Below are positions 1 to 4,989 of a stretch of DNA of 5,594 bases, one piece after another; within the stretch, counting starts at the first letter, position 1, and every line of letters starts with the position of its first letter. The notes beneath the pieces are model-generated. The model did no database searches and was not told the origin of the DNA. It worked only from the letters and a program-made list of their open reading frames with translations. A program made the translations under genes and the position numbers. Origin of the DNA: an uncultured euryarchaeote (GTDB lineage: Archaea; Thermoplasmatota; Poseidoniia; Poseidoniales; Poseidoniaceae). The DNA lies in contig CALBJF010000013.1 in NCBI GenBank assembly GCA_937892665.1, forward strand, positions 1 to 5,594, in the 5' to 3' direction.

Positions 1-57
1 AACCATCGATCTCCGGGTTATGAGCCCGACGGGATATCCAGACTACCCCACCTCGCT
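1..57 (-). tRNA. Initiator tRNA-Met (CAT), 3' part cut by window edge
   Basis: Read on the minus strand, this is the 5' part of a tRNA from nucleotide 1 to about T54-Psi55. The 5' acceptor strand AGCGAGG lies at 57-51, followed by T8 and G9. A D-arm built on GGG/CCC follows. The anticodon stem (25-29 with 13-17) closes a seven-base loop CTCATAA with anticodon CAT at 22-20. The stem has three consecutive G:C pairs next to the loop, the known hallmark of initiator tRNAs, and the leading A1 fits the A1:U72 pair of archaeal initiators. These two features favour initiator over elongator Met or the tRNA-Ile2 that also carries CAT. The T-arm 3' strand, the 3' acceptor strand and any CCA lie outside the window, so the pairing with A1 cannot be checked. 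No intron is visible in the anticodon loop. It is divergent from the downstream lipoprotein gene. Confidence 0.93.
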
Positions 58-154
58 GCTTTGACCGCCACTGTCCTTCCCTTTCAATCCACCGATAATC
101 AAAAAGTGGTTTGTTCGGCATTGATTTCTTGAATGATGACATGTAACCATAACC

Positions 155-982
155 ATGAGCGGAGGGTGGAAAGCGATAGGGTTCTCTTTACTTATGCTCT
201 TAACATCACTCTCAGGCTGCCTTGATTCAGATGAAGAAGTTGAAGAGAATGTTATCAATTTAGTCGTTCATTACGATTCAACCAGTGGCACAATCCAGCA
301 ATCCTTCATCGGAGGATCCCAAATTTCTCTTACAGGGGTTACGCTAAACTTTGATTTTGCCCGAACAACATCGGACTTCGATCTCGCCACATTTTCAATC
401 GAACCTGGTGATGGACGCAGTCCAATATCAGTGAACGCTGACGAAACAGCGAACATCGATGTTGAATATGAACTCCATGGATTGTTCTCAGTCGTTCTTA
501 CCGCAACTGATGTTGAAGAAAACTCTGAAAACATGACTCTTACGGTTCGAGTCGAGAAGCACATCGAATGGAGCGAGCAAAACAGTGCTCAACCTGATGT
601 TATGCCAATCAATACCGAACCTGACAATGAGGGTCCAGTGCCGATGACACTCCAAATCAAATCAACAGTTGAGAATCCAGAAAATTTTCAAGGAATTGCC
701 GGAAGCCCTGTTACAATCACTTGGGAATTAACAGACCCAGATGATGTGAGCAAGGGTATGAAAAGCGAACAGATTGCAGATGGGCAAGATGCCGTTTGGG
801 ATTTTACACTCGCATTCCCGGAACGAGGAATACATGATTTATCCATCACGCTCGACCAAGGTGCAGATGAGAGAGTAAACGTAAACCACGTTATTGACAT
901 ACTATACGACGATGCTGAAAGTGCTGTAAATCCCTTTCCTACTGAAAGTGGAAATGATGATTCACAAACTGAAAGTGAATGA
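155..982 (+). CDS. Predicted secreted lipoprotein with PKD-like domain
   Basis: This 275-residue protein begins with a short signal peptide: a polar start, a hydrophobic core at residues 7-19, and a lipobox LSGC with Cys22 as the predicted lipidated residue. It should therefore be anchored outside the membrane. An acidic linker (DSDEEVEE) follows. Residues about 35-133 resemble a PKD/Ig-like beta-sandwich: a PGDG turn at 84-87 and a Y-x3-G-x-F-x-V-x-L-x-A-x-D strand pair at 105-119, close to the PKD consensus. Residues about 165-250 look like a second beta-rich domain, and the tail (252-275) is acidic and low in complexity. No catalytic residues are seen, so a binding or structural role at the cell surface is inferred and the ligand is unknown. 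The ATG at 155 is chosen because the nearby upstream ATGs at 133, 136 and 141 are out of frame; no Shine-Dalgarno is visible. The gene is monocistronic by appearance, with 115 bp to radA. Confidence 0.82.
   Translation: MSGGWKAIGFSLLMLLTSLSGCLDSDEEVEENVINLVVHYDSTSGTIQQSFIGGSQISLTGVTLNFDFARTTSDFDLATFSIEPGDGRSPISVNADETANIDVEYELHGLFSVVLTATDVEENSENMTLTVRVEKHIEWSEQNSAQPDVMPINTEPDNEGPVPMTLQIKSTVENPENFQGIAGSPVTITWELTDPDDVSKGMKSEQIADGQDAVWDFTLAFPERGIHDLSITLDQGADERVNVNHVIDILYDDAESAVNPFPTESGNDDSQTESE
915..977 (+). repeat. Three copies of CTGAAAGTG at exact 27-bp spacing
   Basis: CTGAAAGTG occurs at 915-923, 942-950 and 969-977, so each copy is exactly 27 bases (nine codons) from the next. They encode A/T-E-S at residues 254-256, 263-265 and 272-274 of the acidic tail of the lipoprotein. 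The 18 bases between copies are not alike, so this is either a strongly decayed tandem repeat or chance in a low-complexity tail. Confidence 0.4.
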
Positions 983-1057
983 AAAGTGAAATCGTGGACA
1001 CTGTTCCCGTTAGATAGGAAATGTTCAGATTTCATATCGTGTCGCCCTCAAATCTTC

Positions 1058-1067
1058 TTTGATATAC
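1058..1067 (+). promoter_or_regulatory. TATA-like box of the radA promoter
   Basis: The sequence TTTGATATAC lies 31-40 bases upstream of the radA ATG. An archaeal TATA box usually sits about 26 bases before the transcription start, which would put the start near 1088-1092 and leave a leader of only several bases. No Shine-Dalgarno sequence precedes the ATG, consistent with near-leaderless translation. The purine-rich BRE expected just upstream is weak, so the call rests on position and AT content. Confidence 0.4.
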
Positions 1068-1097
1068 TCTCAGCCATTGGTTTAGCACAGTGATACA

Positions 1098-2135
1098 ATG
1101 AGTACAACAAGCAAAAAGAAAAAGACAACAAGTAAGAAGGATGAAAGTCTGACCATAGAAGAGGATATTCTAATGGAAGCCGTAGATGACGAAGCCCCTG
1201 AGGTTTCAATTGAAGACTTACCCGGCGTTGGCCCAGCAACTGCTGAAAAACTTAGAGAAGCCGGATTCGATGAATTACTCGCTCTTGCGGTTATGTCACC
1301 GGGTGATTTAGCAGACCAAGCCGAACTCGGCGAGGCTGTTGCAAGTAAGATCATCAACGCCGCCAAAAAGATGGCAAACATTGGAGGATTCGTATCTGGT
1401 AGTGCTCTACTCGACCGACGTCGAGAAGTACAGAAACTCTCATCGAAGGTTCAATCAATTGATGATTTACTTGGCGGTGGATTTGAAACACAAGCTCTCG
1501 TTGAGGTGTATGGTGCATTCGGTTCAGGGAAAACCCAAATCGGCCACCAACTCGCGGTCAACTGCACTTTGCCGGTTGAGGAGGGAGGCTTCGATGGCGA
1601 TGTGTTCTACATCGATACAGAAGACACATTCCGTCCTGAGCGAATTACTCAGATGGCACGAGGCCACGGTCTAGATCCTGATGCGGTCCTAAGCAGGATT
1701 CACGTTGCAAGAGCGTATAACTCCGCTCACCAGATGCTTCTCGCAGAAGAAATTAAGCGAATGAGCAAGGGATTGAACGTGAAAATGATCATTGTTGATT
1801 CACTTACAAGCCATTTCCGTGCAGAATATATTGGTCGCGGAATGCTAGCAAACAGGCAACAAAAATTGAATCGTCACCTCAAAGATCTCAAGCAACTTGC
1901 TGACATAAACAACGCTCTTGTTCTTGTAACAAACCAGGTTCATTCCAAGCCAGATGCAATGTGGGGCGACCCAACAAAGCCCATTGGTGGCCACGTTTTA
2001 GCCCACGCTTCAACATTCAGACTTTACCTGCGAAAGGCAAAGGGTGGACGAAGAATTGCCCGATTGGTCGACTCACCGAACCTCCCAGATGGAGAGTGTG
2101 TTTACCAGGTTACACAAGAAGGACTCCGTGATTGA
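1098..2135 (+). CDS. radA: DNA repair and recombination protein RadA (archaeal RecA/Rad51)
   Basis: RadA polymerises on single-stranded DNA and uses ATP to drive homologous pairing and strand exchange in recombinational repair. This 345-residue protein has the full archaeal layout. A Lys/Ser/Thr-rich tail (1-18) precedes an acidic segment and a helix-hairpin-helix DNA-binding domain (about 37-92, with [12 protein letters not shown]). The linker polymerisation motif is F98-V-S-G, comparable to the F-x-x-A/G motif of relatives. The ATPase core carries Walker A GAFGSGKT (139-146, Lys145) and Walker B IIVD (231-234). DNA-binding loop L1 is near 241-258 and L2 near 281-304. The ATP-cap region DSPNLPDGE at 325-333 and the C-terminal EEG/QEGLRD-type end are intact. 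No intein or frameshift interrupts it. Length is close to the usual 320-350 residues. The ATG at 1098 follows a TATA-like box at 1058-1067. It lies 77 bp upstream of ftsZ on the same strand. Confidence 0.98.
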   Translation: MSTTSKKKKTTSKKDESLTIEEDILMEAVDDEAPEVSIEDLPGVGPATAEKLREAGFDELLALAVMSPGDLADQAELGEAVASKIINAAKKMANIGGFVSGSALLDRRREVQKLSSKVQSIDDLLGGGFETQALVEVYGAFGSGKTQIGHQLAVNCTLPVEEGGFDGDVFYIDTEDTFRPERITQMARGHGLDPDAVLSRIHVARAYNSAHQMLLAEEIKRMSKGLNVKMIIVDSLTSHFRAEYIGRGMLANRQQKLNRHLKDLKQLADINNALVLVTNQVHSKPDAMWGDPTKPIGGHVLAHASTFRLYLRKAKGGRRIARLVDSPNLPDGECVYQVTQEGLRD

Positions 2136-2175
2136 AACAGGGTCTTGAAAACCTCTTCTCCGTGTACTGACGAGG

Positions 2176-2207
2176 GAATACATTCAAGTTACCAACAACG
2201 AAGTTGG
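2176..2207 (+). promoter_or_regulatory. Putative ftsZ promoter: TATA-like box and small hairpin
   Basis: GAATACAT at 2176-2183 is 30-37 bases upstream of the chosen ftsZ ATG (2213), the usual place for an archaeal TATA box with a very short leader. Just before the gene, CCAAC (2192-2196) and GTTGG (2203-2207) form a perfect 5-bp inverted repeat around a six-base spacer, over the expected transcription start. It could be a protein-binding site or chance. No oligo-T terminator for radA is seen in 2136-2212. Confidence 0.35.
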
Positions 2208-2212
2208 CCTTC

Positions 2213-3340
2213 ATGCGCCATTTGATCGAACGTGTGTTAGAACTCTCAGAAGAAGAAGTTGTACCACAGTTGACTCCCCCACCTGCGGGTCAGGGAACAG
2301 ATGAAGAACTCCGAACACTTCTCGAATCTCTCCAACCTAGAATTCGTGTCTATGGTGTAGGTGGAGCTGGTTGTAACGCTGTTGGAAGACTCGAATCGGA
2401 AGGTCTTTTTGAAAATTCATTCGTGACAGGATATGCGATTAATACAGATGCTCAAGCCTTGCTGATGTCACAATTAGAAAATAAAATTCTCATTGGTAGA
2501 ACTGCCAGAGGGCGCGGTGCAGGCGGCGATCCAACAAAGGGGGAAGCAGCTGCCCTTGAATCTGAGATGTCACTTCGTACAATTACCACAGATACGCAAC
2601 TTGCAATTATCGCTGCTGGTATGGGCGGAGGCTCTGGTACGGGCGCAGCAGGTCATATCGCACGACTGGCAAAACAGCAAGGAGCTATGACTATCGCAGT
2701 TGTAACCTACCCATTCAACTCGGAAGGTGCAACTCGGCGTGAAAATGCAGAGTGGGGGCTTGAGAGACTTCGCGAGCATTGTGACACAGTTCTAGTCATT
2801 CCAAATGAAAAGTTATTGGAGATCGAGGGGGTCAAAGATTTACCTCTTGCCAGCGCATTCAGGGTTGGGGATGAATTGTTAGTTCGTTCAATTATCGGAG
2901 TAACTGAATTACTTACTCGTGATGGAATGGTCAACCTTGACTTTGAAGATTTGAAATCTGTCATTAATTCTGGTTCTGGTGTTGCTATGATAGGACTTGG
3001 CGCTGGATCGGGGCCTGGAAGAGCGGAAGAAGCTACCCTTGAAGCCCTTCATTCCCCACTTCTGGATCTTGATTTCAGTGATGCGAGAGGTGCGCTCATC
3101 AATGTGGTTGGAGGGAATAACCTCACTCTTGGAGAGGCTGAACGTTGTGCTCAAATCATTACAGAACGAATATCACCGCATGCTCGAATCATTTGGGGAA
3201 CTGCAATTGATGAATCCCTCGACGATGAGATTCGTGTCATGCTTGTTCTAACTGGTGTTAAGAGCGAACAAATACATGGCTCTTCAGAAAGTCGGCAACT
3301 CAAAGCTCTACGCAGTAGTACAATCGAATTTGTAAACTGA
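2213..3340 (+). CDS. ftsZ: Cell division protein FtsZ (tubulin-like GTPase)
   Basis: FtsZ binds and hydrolyses GTP while polymerising into the midcell division ring. With the ATG at 2213 the product has 375 residues, a normal length. An amphipathic N-terminal extension (1-40, MRHLIERVLEL) resembles that of archaeal FtsZ1 proteins. The nucleotide-binding T1 loop GVGGAGCNAV is at 48-57, NTDAQAL at 77-83, and the tubulin signature GMGGGSGTGAAG at 136-147. The T7 catalytic loop is N241-L-D243-F-E-D246, with both aspartates needed for GTP hydrolysis across the subunit interface. The C-terminal domain holds IIWGTAIDESLDDEIRV, a typical FtsZ element. The tail is short and ends STIEFVN; I do not recognise a bacterial-style FtsA/ZipA-binding peptide. 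A TTG at 2204 is an in-frame alternative start, but ATG fits the TATA-like box and the leaderless style better. The stop codon is immediately adjacent to that of the convergent gene. Confidence 0.97.
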   Translation: MRHLIERVLELSEEEVVPQLTPPPAGQGTDEELRTLLESLQPRIRVYGVGGAGCNAVGRLESEGLFENSFVTGYAINTDAQALLMSQLENKILIGRTARGRGAGGDPTKGEAAALESEMSLRTITTDTQLAIIAAGMGGGSGTGAAGHIARLAKQQGAMTIAVVTYPFNSEGATRRENAEWGLERLREHCDTVLVIPNEKLLEIEGVKDLPLASAFRVGDELLVRSIIGVTELLTRDGMVNLDFEDLKSVINSGSGVAMIGLGAGSGPGRAEEATLEALHSPLLDLDFSDARGALINVVGGNNLTLGEAERCAQIITERISPHARIIWGTAIDESLDDEIRVMLVLTGVKSEQIHGSSESRQLKALRSSTIEFVN

Positions 3341-3949
3341 TTAATCTTTGATGATAATTATTGCTAATGCAAGTAATCCAACGGTTGCGATACCACCTAC
3401 TGCGTAATCTAATGCACCGAGAGAATCGTTCTGTATAGAAGGTTCCAGTTCGCCTGTATAGGCTATTCCTGGGATCCGAATTGTTGTTCCGTTCCAAGCA
3501 TCGCCAGTACTCTGGTCATTCCCGTTAACTGCATTGGCGATTATCGTTAAATCTGTGTATGTACTATTATCCTCGGGACTGATATACGTGAAATTCCACG
3601 AACGAACTTGATTTCCAGAGGTAGTATGTGTCCAACCATTTTCGAGTTTCTGGACATGGCCGAGGGTTTCATTGAACTGGATCCCTCCTCCAAAAATCTC
3701 TAATCTAAATCCTCCAGCCTCTTCTCCTTCAGAAACGCTCACTTTTGAGGAACGGACTTCAAGGGAAAAATTGTACGAAGTATTCGATTCAAATTGTGAT
3801 GGAAGACCTACAAGAATGAGTTCTGTTGACGTATCTTGGGAACCGTGACAAATACAACCATCACCAGCAATTTCTCCAATTCCTTGTGGAGCAGAACTCG
3901 CCCAGGGCAAAAAGAGAACAAGAGCAATGAGGAATGGTAATTTTTTCAT
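3341..3949 (-). CDS. Secreted, C-terminally anchored protein with reeler-like (choice-of-anchor V type) domain
   Basis: The 202-residue product starts MKKLPFLIALVLFLPWASSA, a clear signal peptide with likely cleavage after Ala20. The mature protein begins with a G-C32-I-C34-H35-G motif. A beta-rich domain (about 41-160) follows, with GGFRLEIFGGG (79-89), GWTHTT (105-110), W118-N-F, S-P-E-D near 124-127, and NAVNGNDQSTGD (139-150). This order (CHG, GF, THT, W-x-F, P, NA-x-NG, GD) matches my recollection of bacterial choice-of-anchor V / reeler-like surface domains; a profile search was not possible. Residues 183-200 are a hydrophobic transmembrane segment followed by KD, so the domain should face outside. 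Seven N-x-S/T sequons (N56, N60, N93, N119, N128, N153, N174) suggest N-glycosylation. No enzymatic function is evident. The ATG at 3949 is preferred; a GTG at 3970 would add seven residues before the signal peptide. It is convergent with ftsZ with no gap and divergent from the acidic-protein gene. Confidence 0.85.
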   Translation of the reverse strand: MKKLPFLIALVLFLPWASSAPQGIGEIAGDGCICHGSQDTSTELILVGLPSQFESNTSYNFSLEVRSSKVSVSEGEEAGGFRLEIFGGGIQFNETLGHVQKLENGWTHTTSGNQVRSWNFTYISPEDNSTYTDLTIIANAVNGNDQSTGDAWNGTTIRIPGIAYTGELEPSIQNDSLGALDYAVGGIATVGLLALAIIIIKD

Positions 3950-4055
3950 CCCGTCCCTCAAGTAATCCACTCAGCACACTGTTTTGAACCTTTCATGCAT
4001 GACGTAATAGAAACAACAGTTCAAAAGGGAATGGCGTCAAAAGCAATTTGATAAC
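3950..4055. promoter_or_regulatory. Divergent promoter region with inverted GTTCAAAA motif and palindrome
   Basis: This 106-bp spacer separates two divergent genes. GTTCAAAA occurs on the plus strand at 4019-4026, 30-37 bases before the ATG at 4056, and on the minus strand at 3989-3982, 33-40 bases before the ATG at 3949. Each copy thus sits in the same orientation and nearly the same distance relative to its gene, where an archaeal BRE/TATA element belongs. Between them lies a perfect 10-bp palindrome TCATGCATGA (3993-4002). The inverted pair may be the two core promoters, with the palindrome as a possible shared operator. No Shine-Dalgarno is evident before the plus-strand ATG; a weak GAGGGA precedes the minus-strand one. 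Confidence 0.45.
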
Positions 4056-4559
4056 ATGGATTTCAACTCAGACTCAATCACGCCAGACTTCGATGCAGAT
4101 GACATTAACATCTTCGAGGAACTCTCTTCAAGCAACTCTTTTTCTCAGCCAGAAAGAAATCCTCTCCAGCAAATTTTGCTCGATGAAGAGGACGTAAACG
4201 AATCAATAACATTCGATGCGGACGTGATTGCAGATCTATTACAGGTTCTAGCGCACCATGCAATCGTTAAGAGCTCAGACGACCCAACAAATGTCCTTCC
4301 TGATGTTGCTAATGATGTTGATATCAACTCGGCTCGAGTCACCTCCCAAGAAGATGAATTCAGATTGTCTCTCCTCGTTGAACTACAAGACGACAAAAAA
4401 ATCCGTCCTTGTGTAAGAGTTCGTCAAGAAAACGGTTCATTGAATATTGTCGAAGAAGAAGAGAAGGTACCAAAACAATGGCTCCCACTCTACAAAATGC
4501 TCCACCAAGCACTTAGTAGCGCAATTGACTCTCTAAAAGCAACTGCACAAATCGCATGA
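4056..4559 (+). CDS. Unrecognised acidic protein, probably cytoplasmic
   Basis: I do not recognise this 167-residue protein. It has no signal peptide, no membrane segment and no metal-binding cluster; Cys119 is its only cysteine. Residues 1-50 are rich in Asp, Glu and Ser and look disordered. A predicted helix (about 54-70, DADVIADLLQVLAHHAIV) follows. Residues about 101-133 alternate hydrophobic and polar residues in two or three strands (FRLSLLVELQ, RPCVRVRQ, LNIVEEEE). A C-terminal helix spans about 140-165. The pattern suggests a small alpha/beta domain behind an acidic leader, perhaps a protein-binding partner, but this is only inference. The ATG at 4056 is the first in-frame start after the GTTCAAAA element and lacks a Shine-Dalgarno. 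Coding is likely because the frame is open for its whole intergenic interval and fills it exactly up to the convergent stop codon. It is divergent from the anchored surface protein. Confidence 0.75.
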   Translation: MDFNSDSITPDFDADDINIFEELSSSNSFSQPERNPLQQILLDEEDVNESITFDADVIADLLQVLAHHAIVKSSDDPTNVLPDVANDVDINSARVTSQEDEFRLSLLVELQDDKKIRPCVRVRQENGSLNIVEEEEKVPKQWLPLYKMLHQALSSAIDSLKATAQIA

Positions 4560-4940
4560 TTAGTGAAGAATCAAATCCCAAGTGATGTCAACTTTATCGT
4601 TGATCGTGTTTGAGACCGAACAGTACTTCTCGTGGGATTTTTCAATCGTCCTTCTCACGAGTTTTTCTGGAACGTCTCCCTCGACGTTGTAGACGAAATG
4701 CATCTTTGTGAAAGAACGAGGTTGTTCCTCCCTTCGTTCCGAATCCATGTCGATCCAGACCCTGCCGAATTCACGGCTTTTTAGGCCTTTTACAACATCT
4801 ACAATTGAACAAGCAGCAACCATTTGAAGAAGGATTTGGACTGGATTTGGACCATCTTCCCAATCCACATCAATGGCTTGTTTGTGTTGATTTTCGCACC
4901 TTAATTTGGTGCCTCCGGCCCAATATACGCTGCCTCTCAT
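4560..4940 (-). CDS. OsmC/Ohr superfamily protein (YhfA-like), probable thiol peroxidase
   Basis: OsmC/Ohr proteins are cytoplasmic dimers that reduce organic hydroperoxides with a pair of cysteines. This 126-residue protein shows the family core: GPNPVQILLQMVAACSIVDVV (30-50) with the probable peroxidatic Cys44 at the start of the central helix, and EKYCSVSNTIN (104-114) with the second Cys107. Between them R-R-E-E-Q-P-R-S-F-T-K-M-H-F-V-Y (69-84) matches the strand of the YhfA-like subgroup, where the E-x-P-x-x-F-T pattern is common. It is slightly shorter than typical members of about 135-140 residues, and the N-terminal strands are compact, but both cysteines remain. Electron donor and exact substrate cannot be told; many YhfA-like members have no proven activity. 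The ATG at 4938-4940 is the clear start. It is convergent and stop-to-stop with the acidic-protein gene and divergent from the isocitrate dehydrogenase gene. Confidence 0.9.
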   Translation of the reverse strand: MRGSVYWAGGTKLRCENQHKQAIDVDWEDGPNPVQILLQMVAACSIVDVVKGLKSREFGRVWIDMDSERREEQPRSFTKMHFVYNVEGDVPEKLVRRTIEKSHEKYCSVSNTINDKVDITWDLILH

Positions 4941-4989
4941 AGAAACTACCGCGTCGGTTGGTTCTTGAAGTGGTTATTGGTGGGACGTT
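4941..4989. promoter_or_regulatory. Short divergent promoter region between OsmC-family and icd genes
   Basis: Only 49 bp separate the two divergent start codons (58 bp if icd starts at 4999). Both promoters must lie here or overlap the opposing genes. TTATT at 4974-4978 (AATAA on the other strand) is the most AT-rich patch and could serve as a TATA-like element, but its spacing is not ideal for either gene. ACCG (4948-4951) and CGGT (4955-4958) form a small inverted repeat. No Shine-Dalgarno is visible before either start. Confidence 0.3.

Noticed and set aside
43..258. Minus-strand open frame of 71 codons
   Set aside because: It overlaps the 5' end of the initiator tRNA and the signal peptide region of the lipoprotein gene, and its product has no recognisable domain.
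688..1035. Minus-strand open frame of 115 codons
   Set aside because: It is mostly antisense to the lipoprotein coding sequence, Ser-rich in the way of reverse-frame translations, and shows no motif.
1048..1381. Two overlapping minus-strand open frames at the start of radA
   Set aside because: Both are antisense to the RadA N-terminus; the low-complexity hydrophobic end comes from the Lys/Ser-coding tail read backward.
1339..1674. Plus-strand open frame of 111 codons inside radA
   Set aside because: It is an out-of-frame reading of the RadA HhH/ATPase region, which is clearly the true frame.
1098..2135. Intein in RadA, which some archaeal radA genes carry
   Set aside because: The Walker A region and the rest of the coding sequence run without insertion and the length is normal.
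2204..2212. TTG at 2204 as the ftsZ start
   Set aside because: An ATG follows three codons later, fits the upstream TATA-like box and starts a typical FtsZ1-like N-terminus; TTG would also lie in the inverted repeat.
2493..3251. Several open frames on both strands inside ftsZ
   Set aside because: They overlap conserved FtsZ motifs in other frames and have no family resemblance.
3843..3860. Canonical cytochrome c haem site in the anchored protein
   Set aside because: The motif reads C-I-C-H, one residue short of CxxCH, so a standard haem c attachment site cannot be claimed.
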